Assembly: GCF_003331145.1 (NCBI RefSeq)
Contig: NZ_QLVE01000005.1
Coordinates: forward strand, 46,374-110,373
DNA from: Exiguobacterium sp. TNDT2
GTDB taxonomy: Bacteria > Bacillota > Bacilli > Exiguobacteriales > Exiguobacteriaceae
Length of the DNA stretch: 64,000 nt
Reading direction: 5' to 3'
Positions 16,006 through 24,556 of the stretch are shown piece after piece. The notes below the pieces were generated by a model. The model was not told where the DNA came from. It did not search any database and was given only the letters and a program-made list of their open reading frames with translations. The position numbers were made by a program, and so were the translations under genes. Every line of letters begins with the position of its first letter. Within the stretch, counting starts at the first letter, position 1.

Positions 16006-16721
16006 ACGTGTTTCACCTCTTCCACTGTCGTTTTCCGGTCATGCAAAATCGAGGCGAGTAACGCCGCATCAACTTTCTCAAGCGCGTCAACGACATGATT
16101 CGCGTTCCCGGCACCGCCCGAGGCGATGATCGGAATGTCGACGGCCTCGCGGAGCAGCTCAAGAATCTTTAAATCATACCCGTTCTGCTTCCCGTCCTGG
16201 TTCATCGACGTGACGAGCAATTCGCCAGCTCCGAGCTCGGTCACTTGTTTGGCCCAGTCGACCGCACGTAATTCGGTCCGATTCTTTCCACCGTACGTGT
16301 AGACGATGTATTCCCCGTCCTCAAATTTGACGTCGATGGCGATGACGATACATTGTGACCCGAACCGCTCGGCGGCCCGTTTAATCAAATCCGGTGATTC
16401 GACGGCGAGCGTATTGAGTGACACTTTATCGGCCCCGGCTTTTAAAAGTGAAGAGATGTCTTCAAGCGACCGGATGCCGCCACCGACCGTGAGCGGGATG
16501 AACACTTTCCTAGCGACGGCGCTGACGACGTCAAGCATCGTCTGACGCCGCTCCGTACTTGCGGTGATGTCTAAAAAGACGAGTTCATCCGCACCAGAGG
16601 CGTCATAATATTTGGCAATCTCGACAGGATCGCCGATGTCGCGTAACGCGACAAACTCGACTCCTTTGACGACACGACCGTCCTTCACATCGAGGCAAGG
16701 GATAATGCGACGTTTAAGCAT
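15954..16721 (-). CDS. hisF: Imidazole glycerol phosphate synthase subunit HisF
   Basis: TIM-barrel cyclase subunit. With ammonia from HisH it turns PRFAR into imidazole glycerol phosphate and AICAR. 255 residues. KRRIIPCLDVKDGRVVKG holds the first catalytic Asp and DVKFEDGEYIVYTYGG the second; GGGIRS and SGGAGN are the phosphate loops. The start at ATG 16719-16721 has GGGAGG 6 bases upstream and overlaps the hisA end by 8 bases. The C-terminus runs about 8 residues past the usual LPMR-type end, which creates the overlap with hisI. Confidence 0.96.
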   Translation of the reverse strand: MLKRRIIPCLDVKDGRVVKGVEFVALRDIGDPVEIAKYYDASGADELVFLDITASTERRQTMLDVVSAVARKVFIPLTVGGGIRSLEDISSLLKAGADKVSLNTLAVESPDLIKRAAERFGSQCIVIAIDVKFEDGEYIVYTYGGKNRTELRAVDWAKQVTELGAGELLVTSMNQDGKQNGYDLKILELLREAVDIPIIASGGAGNANHVVDALEKVDAALLASILHDRKTTVEEVKHVCSEHNLPMRFVTTQTD

Positions 16722-17427
16722 GGCGCGCCTCCCACTCAATCAAGTCATCGAGACTGACTTGGCCGGAAAGTAGTGCTTTCCCGACGACCGCTTCATCGAT
16801 GCCGGCCGCGTGGAGTGCTTCGACGTCAGTCTCGGTCGTCACACCACCTGAGGCGATGAGCGTGACCGAGACAGCGTCCCGGAGCGCCTTCATCCGTTCG
16901 AGATTCGGTCCGTTCAATTTCCCGTCCGACCCGATGTCCGTATAGAGAATCGTTTTGACGCCACGGTCGACGAGCCCTTTCGCAGCATCGATGTCTTGCA
17001 GTTCGGTCGCTTCTTGCCAGCCGTTGACAGCGACGATCCCGTCATAGGCATCGAGAGCGACGGCGACACGTTCGCCGTACTTCGCGAGCGCCCGGTCCAA
17101 GAAATCAGGATCCGTGAACGCTTTTGTCCCGAGCAAGACTCGGTCCGCACCGGTCGCCATGACCGCGTCGAGCGCTTCCTCGGAACGGATGCCCCCGCCG
17201 GTCTGAACGAAGAAACCGCACGTTTTGGCAAAGCGGACGACATCGAGATGTCTCGGTTCACCGGCTTTCGCCCCTTCTAGATCAATCAAGTGAAGCATCG
17301 GGACGCGCCCTTGCCACTCCTTCAATTTCTCATACGGGTCTCCGTACTGTTCTTCTGTATTGAAATCGCCTTCTGTCAAGCGGACGATTTTTCCGTCAAT
17401 CAAATCAATGGCCGGTAGTAATCTCAC
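16714..17427 (-). CDS. hisA: ProFAR isomerase HisA
   Basis: TIM-barrel Amadori isomerase for step 4 of histidine synthesis, 237 residues. Visible: LPAIDLIDGKIVRLTEGD with the first catalytic Asp, QTGGGIRSEE, KTILYTDIGSDG with the second, and IASGGV. The start is GTG 17425-17427, with GGAGG 9 bases upstream; it begins inside hisH (23-base overlap). Confidence 0.95.
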   Translation of the reverse strand: MRLLPAIDLIDGKIVRLTEGDFNTEEQYGDPYEKLKEWQGRVPMLHLIDLEGAKAGEPRHLDVVRFAKTCGFFVQTGGGIRSEEALDAVMATGADRVLLGTKAFTDPDFLDRALAKYGERVAVALDAYDGIVAVNGWQEATELQDIDAAKGLVDRGVKTILYTDIGSDGKLNGPNLERMKALRDAVSVTLIASGGVTTETDVEALHAAGIDEAVVGKALLSGQVSLDDLIEWEARHA

Positions 17428-17992
17428 GTTCGACCGCCTCCTTCCATTCTTTCAGTAAACTGAGTCCAAACGCGCCGCTCTTCTCCGGGTGGAACTGCAT
17501 CCCCGTGACGAGTCCTTTTTGCACGATGGCCGGCACATCCTCCCCCATATAATCGGCAGAAGCAATCACATGGACCGGGTCGGTCACGACGTGATACGAG
17601 TGGACGAAATAGACGTCCTCATCGCGCAAAATTGAGTTCCATCCCACGTGCGGCAGACGTTTCGCTCGCATCCGTTCGACGCGTCCTTCAATCAACCCGA
17701 GTCCTTTTGTCGGCACCCCTTCCGTGCTCGACTCGAATAAGAGCTGCATGCCAAGGCAGATACCAAGGAACGGTTTTTCATGTGCCGACCGCTTCAACAG
17801 CGGAATCAGTCCCGTCTCGTTCAGCGATTGCATCGCCTGCGGGAATGCGCCGACGCCCGGAAGCAAGATAGCGTCAGCCGCCTCAATGTCGACAGGATCG
17901 TTCGTGATGGTAACGTAACAGCCGATGGCTTGGAGCGCCCGTTCGACATTGAACACGTTGCCCATACCATAATCGATGACCGCCACCTTCAT
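17405..17992 (-). CDS. hisH: Imidazole glycerol phosphate synthase glutaminase subunit HisH
   Basis: Class I glutamine amidotransferase, 195 residues, which supplies ammonia to HisF. The nucleophile Cys is in LGICLGMQLLF, and the His-Glu pair is in GMQFHPEKSG. VIDYGMGN and LLPGVGAF are the usual N-terminal blocks. Overlaps hisB by 4 bases. Confidence 0.96.
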   Translation of the reverse strand: MKVAVIDYGMGNVFNVERALQAIGCYVTITNDPVDIEAADAILLPGVGAFPQAMQSLNETGLIPLLKRSAHEKPFLGICLGMQLLFESSTEGVPTKGLGLIEGRVERMRAKRLPHVGWNSILRDEDVYFVHSYHVVTDPVHVIASADYMGEDVPAIVQKGLVTGMQFHPEKSGAFGLSLLKEWKEAVEREITTGH

Positions 17993-18576
17993 CCTTCGAT
18001 CAGTCCTTTCGTCGATGGGAGTCGATTCGATCCGTCTTGCCCGATCGCTTCAGCGAGGGCGCGACCGAACGCCTTGAACAACCCTTCAATCATATGGTGC
18101 GAGTTCGATCCGTAGAGCACCTCAAGATGAAGCGTCAAGCGGGCGTTCATCGCCACGGCCCGGAAAAACTCTTCGGCGAGCTCGGTATCAAAGTCTCCGA
18201 GTTTCGGATTTTTGATATCGGCCCGGTAGACGAGGAACGGACGGCCCGACACGTCGACGACGGCACGCGCGAGCGTCTCGTCCATCGGCAAATAACTCGT
18301 GCCATAGCGGCGGATACCGATTTTGTCACCGAGCGCTTGATTGATCATCTGCCCGAGGGCGATTCCGACGTCTTCGACCGTATGGTGGGCGTCGACCCAC
18401 GTGTCCCCTTCGACATGGACCGTCAAATCGATTTGGCTATGGAACGCGAACAGTGTCAGCATGTGGTCAAAGAAGCCGACGCCTGTCTTGATGTCACTTT
18501 TCCCCGTCCCGTTCAAATCAAGCTTGAGCTCGATATTCGTCTCTTTTGTCTCTCGTTTCGTCTCAGCTGTTCTCAA
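17989..18576 (-). CDS. hisB: Imidazoleglycerol-phosphate dehydratase HisB
   Basis: Manganese enzyme, 195 residues, that dehydrates imidazole glycerol phosphate. Monofunctional: no HAD phosphatase domain is attached. The metal-binding motifs DHMLTLFAFH, DAHHTVEDVGIALG and NSHHMIEGLFKAFGRAL are intact. Overlaps the hisC end by 14 bases. Confidence 0.96.
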   Translation of the reverse strand: MRTAETKRETKETNIELKLDLNGTGKSDIKTGVGFFDHMLTLFAFHSQIDLTVHVEGDTWVDAHHTVEDVGIALGQMINQALGDKIGIRRYGTSYLPMDETLARAVVDVSGRPFLVYRADIKNPKLGDFDTELAEEFFRAVAMNARLTLHLEVLYGSNSHHMIEGLFKAFGRALAEAIGQDGSNRLPSTKGLIEG

Positions 18577-19576
18577 GTGAAGTCACCTCTTCTATCGTTT
18601 GTTGAAGCAAGCGGTACGCCTCGTCCGTGCCGGCACTGACACGAATCCCGTCTGCGAACGCGCGAACGTGGACATCTTTTTCGAGGAAGCGGGCTGCCCA
18701 TACTTCGCTGTCCGGTGTCTCGACGTATAGGAAATTGGCACGGCTCGGTAAGACGTTTCCAATCGGTGCGAGCAACGTTTCAAGCTTTTGTCGCTGCGTT
18801 TGGTGGAAGTTAATCGACTCATCGATGTAATCGGGGTCGTTCAACACGACCGTCGCCACGGCCGCACTCAGCCCGCTCACGTTGAACGGCGAACGGAACC
18901 GATCAATCTTCTCGATTAAGCATTCGTCGGCGATCATGAAGCCGATGCGCAGATTCGCGAGTCCGAACGCTTTCGATAGCGTCCGGAGAATGATGACGTT
19001 CGCATGGTTCGCGAGTCGGTCTTTAAATGAATCTTCCATCGTGAAATCAATATATGCCTCGTCGACGACGAGATATGGAACACGGCTGGCGACCGTTTCG
19101 AGTTCATCGAGTGACCACATCTTTCCCGTCGGATTGTTCGGGTTCGATACGAGCACGAGCTTCGGCCGTTCCGCCTCGATCGTCTCGAGCAATGATCGAA
19201 TCGACAATCCGTCCGCATCCGGCTGCACAAAATTCCCGCGAGCAATATGCGTATAAATGCCGTACATCGAAAAATCGGGAATCGGGGCGGCGACGACGTC
19301 ATCGGCGTCAAGAATGGCCTGACAGAGAATCGCTAGCAATTCGTCACTCCCGCTGCCGACCATGAGTTGTTGCGGGCTCACACCGGCATATGCCGCATAG
19401 CTTTGTTTCAGCGCCGTCAACTCGTCGACCGGATAATGACTCAAATCGAGCGGTAGCTCTCGGATCGCCGTCTTCAACCGCTCCGGGAACTCATACTGGC
19501 TCTCGTTTTGATTCAACGCATGTCCTTTGACCGCATGCGGGACGTAGCGGGGAATCGTCTCATAGTTCAGTCTCAT
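18563..19576 (-). CDS. hisC: Histidinol-phosphate aminotransferase HisC (operon copy)
   Basis: PLP enzyme of 337 residues that transaminates imidazole acetol phosphate. Visible: LNQNESQYEFP, SNPNNPTGKMW, VDEAYIDF, and LRTLSKAFGLANLRIGF with the PLP lysine. Its place inside the his operon makes it the functional HisC; a close paralogue lies at 12720-13724. Overlaps hisD by 4 bases. Confidence 0.95.
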   Translation of the reverse strand: MRLNYETIPRYVPHAVKGHALNQNESQYEFPERLKTAIRELPLDLSHYPVDELTALKQSYAAYAGVSPQQLMVGSGSDELLAILCQAILDADDVVAAPIPDFSMYGIYTHIARGNFVQPDADGLSIRSLLETIEAERPKLVLVSNPNNPTGKMWSLDELETVASRVPYLVVDEAYIDFTMEDSFKDRLANHANVIILRTLSKAFGLANLRIGFMIADECLIEKIDRFRSPFNVSGLSAAVATVVLNDPDYIDESINFHQTQRQKLETLLAPIGNVLPSRANFLYVETPDSEVWAARFLEKDVHVRAFADGIRVSAGTDEAYRLLQQTIEEVTSLENS

Positions 19577-20790
19577 ACGTCCTCCAATCGGACCGCCATC
19601 GCCCGGGCGTGGCCGTCAAGTTGTTCTTGTTGCGCGATGCGAATCGCTGCGCGTGTGACACGTTCATCGAGCTCCGTCATCTGAAGGAACGTCTGTCTCC
19701 GGTAAAAATCATCGACCGAGAGACCGCTCGAGAAACGAGCCGTCCCGCTCGTCGGCAAGACGTGGTTCGGTCCAGCGATGTAATCGCCAAACGCTTCTGC
19801 GGCTTCATGACCAAGGAAGAACGAACCACCGTGACGGATGGCTTGCATATAGGTTTCCGGGTCGGCGACGGCAAGTTGGACGTGCTCGGCTGCCATCTCG
19901 TTGGCGACTTCGATTGCACGTTCGCTCGACATGATGCGTACCCCGCCTCGTTTCAATGCCTCGACCGCAATGTCACGGCGTGGTAACTCGGCCAACTGGT
20001 GTGTCAATTCCTGTTCGATTCGTTCGGCCAACTCGTCTGACGTGACGAGGGCGAGTGCCGTCGCTTCGACGTCATGTTCTGCTTGGGCGAGCAAGTCGGC
20101 GGCGACCCATTTAGGATTGGCCGTCTCATCGGCGATGATGAGTACTTCAGATGGCCCGGCGACCGAGTCGATACCGACGATGTGCGAAACGAGCGACTTC
20201 GCTGTCGCGACATAGGCGTTACCAGGTCCGACGATTTTATCGACCGGCTTAATCGTCTCGGTACCGAACGCCAAGGCGGCCACGGCTTGGGCTCCGCCGA
20301 CGAGATGACACTCATCTGCCCCTGCGATTTTTGCCGCAATCAATAGCGACAAGTCAATGCCATCTGATTTCGGTGGCGTCACCATGACAATCCGTTTCAC
20401 ACCGGCCACTTTCGCCGGGATGATGTTCATCAAGACGCTCGAGGGATAGACGGCCGTCCCACCCGGTACGTAGACGCCGACCGAGTCGAGCGGCATGAAG
20501 CGACGTCCGAGTTTGAACATGCCATCTTCATACGCGTCGTCTTGGCGACGCTGACGCTCGTGGAACGTGCGAATGCGTTCGGCGGCGAGCGTCAACGCCT
20601 CGGTCAACTCCCCGTAAGCTTCAGGTGGCGTGAAGGCCGTCAAGTCGACCGTTTCGATTACGTCGACACCGTCAAATTTCTTTGTAAACTCTAGGAGCGC
20701 CTCATCTCCGTTTGACTCCACGGCCTCGAGAATTGGCTTAACCGCTTCCGCCCAGCTTTCACGCCGGCTCCGATTCGTTTCCGTGCTCAT
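19573..20790 (-). CDS. hisD: Histidinol dehydrogenase HisD
   Basis: NAD-dependent zinc enzyme for the last two oxidations of histidine synthesis, 405 residues. Landmarks: EALLEFTKKFDGV, VPGGTAVYPSSVLMN, GGAQAVAALAFGTE, GPGNAYVATAK, DSVAGPSEVLI, AEHVQLAV and the AGPNHVLPT block. The start at ATG 20788-20790 (MSTETN) has AAGGAGG 7 bases upstream and gives an ATGA overlap with hisG. The N-terminal segment is shorter than in many homologues. Confidence 0.95.
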   Translation of the reverse strand: MSTETNRSRRESWAEAVKPILEAVESNGDEALLEFTKKFDGVDVIETVDLTAFTPPEAYGELTEALTLAAERIRTFHERQRRQDDAYEDGMFKLGRRFMPLDSVGVYVPGGTAVYPSSVLMNIIPAKVAGVKRIVMVTPPKSDGIDLSLLIAAKIAGADECHLVGGAQAVAALAFGTETIKPVDKIVGPGNAYVATAKSLVSHIVGIDSVAGPSEVLIIADETANPKWVAADLLAQAEHDVEATALALVTSDELAERIEQELTHQLAELPRRDIAVEALKRGGVRIMSSERAIEVANEMAAEHVQLAVADPETYMQAIRHGGSFFLGHEAAEAFGDYIAGPNHVLPTSGTARFSSGLSVDDFYRRQTFLQMTELDERVTRAAIRIAQQEQLDGHARAMAVRLEDV

Positions 20791-21395
20791 TTCGCTTCCT
20801 CCTTGCTTAAACGACGAATCCAAGCCTTCAATTCATCAGGATCGTTGGCGAGCGCCGTCTCACTCGTGATGAACTTGGCGTTCACCGTGAAAATCGTTTC
20901 GTATTCCTCGAGGTCGTTCGCGCGGAGCGTCGCCCCCGTCTCGACGATATCGACGATGCAATCGGCGAGTCCTGTGAGCGGTGCGAGTTCGACCGAACCG
21001 TTCAACGCAATTACTTCGACGTTCTGTCGCTTCGAAGCGAAGTGAGAGATGGCGATATTCGGATACTTGCTCGCGACTTTCAATTTTTTCGTCCCGTTCT
21101 TCCGTTCTTTCGGTCCGCAAACCGCCATCCGGCAACGGCCGAACGGCAAATCGACGACTTCGAGGACGCCAGGCGTCTTCTCTCGCAAGATGTCGCCACC
21201 GACGACGCCGACGTCTGCCGCGCCGTGCATGACGTATTTATAGACGTCATCCCCTTTGACGAAGATGAACTCATGCCCGTCGACTTCGACCGTCAGTTCG
21301 CGGCCGCGCTTTTCAGGCCAGACGGTTAATCCGACTTGTTCGAAATAGTCTCGGGCCGCTTTTTCGATGCGTCCTTTCGCGATGGCTACCTTCAT
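20787..21395 (-). CDS. hisG: ATP phosphoribosyltransferase, short form HisG
   Basis: First enzyme of histidine synthesis, joining PRPP and ATP. 202 residues, the short form that lacks the C-terminal histidine-binding domain and needs HisZ, encoded just upstream with a 4-base overlap. Visible: IAKGRIEKAA, ADVGVVGGDIL and the PRPP loop region DIVETGATLRAN. Feedback control by histidine would act through HisZ. Confidence 0.95.
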   Translation of the reverse strand: MKVAIAKGRIEKAARDYFEQVGLTVWPEKRGRELTVEVDGHEFIFVKGDDVYKYVMHGAADVGVVGGDILREKTPGVLEVVDLPFGRCRMAVCGPKERKNGTKKLKVASKYPNIAISHFASKRQNVEVIALNGSVELAPLTGLADCIVDIVETGATLRANDLEEYETIFTVNAKFITSETALANDPDELKAWIRRLSKEEAK

Positions 21396-22315
21396 AAAAT
21401 CACCTCACCTAACTGTTCTAAATCAAGCGACAGCCCGAACGCCCGTCGCGATTGGCCGAAATGTCCATATAGTGAATCATAACGACCGCCCGAGAGGACG
21501 CGTCGTCCGTCGATGCTGCCTGTCACCGTCAAACCTGAATAGTAATCAAAATCCCCGGTCTGACCAAAGTCATACGATACGTTCAAACCGATGGAACGTA
21601 AATGTTCGACCGCCTGCTCGACTTCTTCGATTGCAGCCGTCAAACCTGGCTCGGCGACTTCACGCAACTCATTTAGTGCCGAGTCACCGATTAAGAACGG
21701 TAACTTCGCGATTAACGGGTATTGATACGTATTCGCGAGGTCACGGAGTGATTCCAAGTTACGGAGCGCCAAATATTGGCGGAGCGTCCGCTCAGGGATG
21801 CCGGCCTCATCCGCCACGGCGGCGACCAAGGCAGCCGAACCGACTTGGATTCGAAGCCCGTCTTGCGGCAACACCCGCTCAGTCATACTGAGGAATGACG
21901 CGATCAACTCCATATCGGGAGCGTCCCCGTCAATCCATTCGAGACCGAGCTGTTGACGCTCATGCGGCTGTCCCGAATGTTTCGGGGTACGCCGATACAC
22001 GGCCCCGGCATAGGCGACTCGCATCGGCTCATGACCATCAGCGAGTTTCCGAGCGATTTGTAACGTATAGTCTGGGCGCATGACGAGCAACTCGCCATCG
22101 TTCCCGAAAAGGCGATAATAGGCCGATTCATCAAATAAGGCCAAGTCTTGATAGTGAGAATAATATTCCACGAGCGGTGGCTCAATGACACTATAGCCAT
22201 TTGACTCGGCTCGTTCTAAAAATGACAACATCCACTGCTTCGGACGCAAGACGTCCTCCCCTTGCAATTCGTGCCATCCTTCCGGGATGGATCCTTTTGT
22301 ATTGAACCAAATCAT
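21392..22315 (-). CDS. hisZ: ATP phosphoribosyltransferase regulatory subunit HisZ
   Basis: Histidyl-tRNA-synthetase-like protein without anticodon domain, 307 residues, which activates short HisG and mediates histidine feedback. Class II motifs are visible: MRPDYTLQIARK (motif 2-like), RVAYAGAVYRR, ERQQLGLEWI and GGRYDSLYGHFG. The start at ATG 22313-22315 has AAGGGTG 6 bases upstream; a GTG at 22322-22324 is the alternative. First gene of the ten-gene operon. Confidence 0.93.
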   Translation of the reverse strand: MIWFNTKGSIPEGWHELQGEDVLRPKQWMLSFLERAESNGYSVIEPPLVEYYSHYQDLALFDESAYYRLFGNDGELLVMRPDYTLQIARKLADGHEPMRVAYAGAVYRRTPKHSGQPHERQQLGLEWIDGDAPDMELIASFLSMTERVLPQDGLRIQVGSAALVAAVADEAGIPERTLRQYLALRNLESLRDLANTYQYPLIAKLPFLIGDSALNELREVAEPGLTAAIEEVEQAVEHLRSIGLNVSYDFGQTGDFDYYSGLTVTGSIDGRRVLSGGRYDSLYGHFGQSRRAFGLSLDLEQLGEVIL

Positions 22316-22340
22316 CGATATCACCCTTTATCTTATTATC

Positions 22341-22358
22341 ACTTTACCAAACTAAAGT
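22341..22358. promoter_or_regulatory. Inverted repeat in the divergent his promoter region, candidate operator
   Basis: ACTTTA (22341-22346) and TAAAGT (22353-22358) form a perfect inverted repeat with a 6-base gap between hisZ and hisJ. For hisJ a promoter TTTACC-N17-TTAAAT overlaps the repeat at its -35 element. For hisZ, TTTAAC-N17-TAAAGT on the minus strand overlaps it at the -10. One bound repressor could therefore shut off both sides. A TrpR-like YerC/HisR regulator is one candidate; this is inference. Confidence 0.5.
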
Positions 22359-22424
22359 AGTGTGTTAAATTTATCAAACCAAGCCGGTGCTGTCAACCGG
22401 CGAACTCGAAAGGAATGTCGACTG

Positions 22425-23237
22425 ATGATTGACTTTACCCGTGATGGTCACCTTCACACCCCATTTTGTCCGCATGGCTCATCCGATTCGCTCGAAGCGT
22501 ATGTAAAGCGCGCCTTGAACCAAAGAATCAAGACGCTCACGTTCACGGAGCATGCGCCGCTCCCCGAACGATTCCGCGATCCGACGCCAGACCAAGACTC
22601 GGCGATGGCGCTCGATTTGCTCCCACGTTATATAGAAGCATTGCAGACGTTGAAGCGGTCGTATCCCGAACTTGATCTTCGCATCGGCTTGGAGATCGAC
22701 TACTTGCCTGGGTATGAGTCCGAGACGCTGGCGTTGCTCGAACCGTATTCTGACGAATTAGACGAAGCAATCTTGTCCCAACACTTTCTCCTCGTCGACG
22801 ATGAGCTCCTGCCTATCGACTTCTCAGCGGAGACGTTTCATGTCCTCGTCGAACGTATCGGCTCGTTCGAGGCCGTGATGAAACAATACTACACAGCGCT
22901 CGCTGCCGGCCTCGCATTCCCTTGGGAACGCTTGAAAGTGGACCGGATCGGACATATCGACTTACCAATCAAATACCAACACAATTACACGTGGGACCGC
23001 TCGAACGTTCAGGGCGAACAGACGGATTTGTTACAAACGATCGCTACGCGCGGTTTCGGTCTCGATTTGAATACGGCCGGGCTCCGTAAGCCTGATTGCG
23101 GCCAACCTTACGCCATTGACGTCGCGTCCGAGGCGGCCGCACTCGGCATCCCGTTCGTGCTCGGTTCAGACGCCCATACCGCCTTTGATGTCGGCGCCGG
23201 GTTCGAAATTATACAAAAAAAAGCCACGTTCCTATGA
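22425..23237 (+). CDS. hisJ: Histidinol-phosphatase, PHP type HisJ/HisK
   Basis: Removes phosphate from histidinol phosphate, the one pathway step missing from the minus-strand operon. 270 residues of PHP fold with metal ligands in DGHLHTPFCPHG, FTEHAPLP, GLEIDYLPGYE, DRIGHIDLP and LGSDAHTAFDVG. The start at ATG 22423-22425 (MIDFTRDGH) follows AAAGGA; an in-frame extension to 22362 lacks support. Divergent from hisZ across a shared control region. The stop codon lies inside the terminator hairpin. Confidence 0.93.
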   Translation: MIDFTRDGHLHTPFCPHGSSDSLEAYVKRALNQRIKTLTFTEHAPLPERFRDPTPDQDSAMALDLLPRYIEALQTLKRSYPELDLRIGLEIDYLPGYESETLALLEPYSDELDEAILSQHFLLVDDELLPIDFSAETFHVLVERIGSFEAVMKQYYTALAAGLAFPWERLKVDRIGHIDLPIKYQHNYTWDRSNVQGEQTDLLQTIATRGFGLDLNTAGLRKPDCGQPYAIDVASEAAALGIPFVLGSDAHTAFDVGAGFEIIQKKATFL

Positions 23238-23249
23238 ACGTGGCTTTTT
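23221..23249 (+). terminator. Terminator of hisJ
   Basis: AAGCCACGTTC (23221-23231) pairs with GAACGTGGCTT (23236-23246) and is followed by T. The hisJ TGA is in the loop/stem. Confidence 0.9.
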
Positions 23250-23365
23250 CACAGCGATCTAGCTATCTAGATCCCCATTTTTGGTTGTCGATAACGATAT
23301 GGCGTTCCATTTCTTCATCTATTGATAATAGTACCATACTGAACCCGCATTGCAACCCGAAAATG

Positions 23366-23393
23366 AAAAAAAGGATGACGTGGACGCCATCCT
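23366..23393 (-). terminator. Terminator of the 118-residue unknown gene
   Basis: AGGATG (23372-23377) pairs with CATCCT (23388-23393), with extra inner pairs, followed by T7 on the minus strand. Confidence 0.85.
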
Positions 23394-23400
23394 GACGAAG

Positions 23401-23757
23401 TTAGACCGCCATCTCAGCGTATAGGTCTTTCAACTCTTCCGTCGCCGCCTCGTCCATTTGTAACGCGACGAGTTCAACAAACCGGAGCGCCGGATCCGTA
23501 TCTCCTGACAAAGCGACAATCTCAGCTGCGGCACCGTCGAGCGCTAGCAAAATGCCCGAGACACCGAGCGTCGGGTAGTAACGAAGCAACGCCCGAACGT
23601 GCTTCAACTCCGAAACCTCGTTTCCGTTGATTTTTAATGACTTAACGGCGAGCTCTTTATGCGTCCCGATGGCAAATTTATCTTCCCACACCTCTTCAAG
23701 TGTAATCAACGCTTCCACATCATAGGCACCATCTGTGAAACGAACTTGTTTTTCCAT
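23401..23757 (-). CDS. Hypothetical protein, 118 residues
   Basis: Soluble and acidic, with no membrane segment or recognised motif. Composition and length look like an ordinary folded protein: beta-like N-terminal half (RFTDGAYDVEALITLEEVW) and helical C-terminal half (PALRFVELVALQMDEAATEELKDLYAEM). A GAGGGGAAA ribosome binding site precedes the ATG, and a terminator follows directly, so it is transcribed alone. Confidence 0.7.
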   Translation of the reverse strand: MEKQVRFTDGAYDVEALITLEEVWEDKFAIGTHKELAVKSLKINGNEVSELKHVRALLRYYPTLGVSGILLALDGAAAEIVALSGDTDPALRFVELVALQMDEAATEELKDLYAEMAV

Positions 23758-23867
23758 GTAACATTTCCCCTCTCGTTAATCTACTTTCATTATAAGAAAG
23801 AAATCCTCAAAAAGATTGTGAAATATTGAACATTATGTGTAAACTTTGTCTCACTTATACCTAGCCA

Positions 23868-23892
23868 TAAAAAAAGGCCCCTCCGAAGAGAG
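23868..23892 (-). terminator. Terminator after the deaminase gene
   Basis: On the minus strand GTCTCTC-TTCG-GAGGGGC forms a stem with G-U pairs and a UUCG tetraloop, then seven T. It lies about 70 bases beyond the deaminase stop. Confidence 0.7.
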
Positions 23893-23948
23893 ACGAATAA
23901 TGGAAGAGTAAAACACCATTGGCAGTACATTAATAATATAACATCGAA

Positions 23949-23962
23949 TGTAAACGTTTACA
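23949..23962. promoter_or_regulatory. Perfect cre site over the deaminase stop codon
   Basis: TGTAAACGTTTACA is a perfect 14-bp palindrome fully matching TGWAANCGNTNWCA. It overlaps the stop of the deaminase gene and lies about 190 bases upstream of the 118-residue gene. CcpA binding here might act as a roadblock or serve the downstream gene. Inference. Confidence 0.5.
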
Positions 23963-24533
23963 ATGTGTTTTTGAAACTTTTTTCAAGCGGCATATGTACC
24001 ACGTCAATCCCACTCTCACGCATCAATTCAAGGCCATCACCATGCTCATAGCCGACCGCATAGACGACACGGGCCACGCGTGATGCGATTAAAGCGAGCG
24101 AGCAGGCGTGGCACGGTGAATGGGTCACGTACGCCGTCGCACCGAACGCGTTCGTCGAATCCGCGGCGAGCTTTCCAATCGCATTGATTTCGGCGTGGAT
24201 TTCATGCTGTTTCGACCAGTGGTGGTGATCGTATGGGTCCGAACATTTAATAAATGTCACACCGTTATGGATGATCGAGACCGGTGCCTCGAGCAATTCG
24301 ACAGCGTCTGTCGATACATATTCGGCTCGTTTATAAAAGCCGTCTTCCCGTTTTAAAAAGATTTCGTTACAGTTCGTATGCCCGGGTGGCGTCCCGTTCA
24401 GACCGATTGAAATCGGCTTCTCGTCCTTGACAATGACACAAGCGACACTTTTCGAGGCACATTTCGAATGGCGCACCGCCATCATGTCGGCGAACTGTAA
24501 CCACGTTTCATCCCATAGCCGTTGTTTTTCCAT
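23958..24533 (-). CDS. dCMP deaminase/cytidine deaminase-like zinc enzyme
   Basis: 191 residues of the deoxycytidylate deaminase family. Zinc ligands lie in EIHAEINAIGK and SPCHACSLAL. An insert between the core strands (ICNEIFLKREDGFYKRAEYVST-type region and FIKCSDPYDHHHW) adds further His and Cys residues. Members deaminate dCMP to dUMP or related nucleotides; the substrate is not proven here. The start at ATG 24531-24533 has GGAGG 8 bases upstream; a longer frame to 24590 would cross a terminator hairpin. Confidence 0.85.
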   Translation of the reverse strand: MEKQRLWDETWLQFADMMAVRHSKCASKSVACVIVKDEKPISIGLNGTPPGHTNCNEIFLKREDGFYKRAEYVSTDAVELLEAPVSIIHNGVTFIKCSDPYDHHHWSKQHEIHAEINAIGKLAADSTNAFGATAYVTHSPCHACSLALIASRVARVVYAVGYEHGDGLELMRESGIDVVHMPLEKSFKNTL

Positions 24534-24556
24534 GTTCTGATCCTCCTCAAAGAAAA

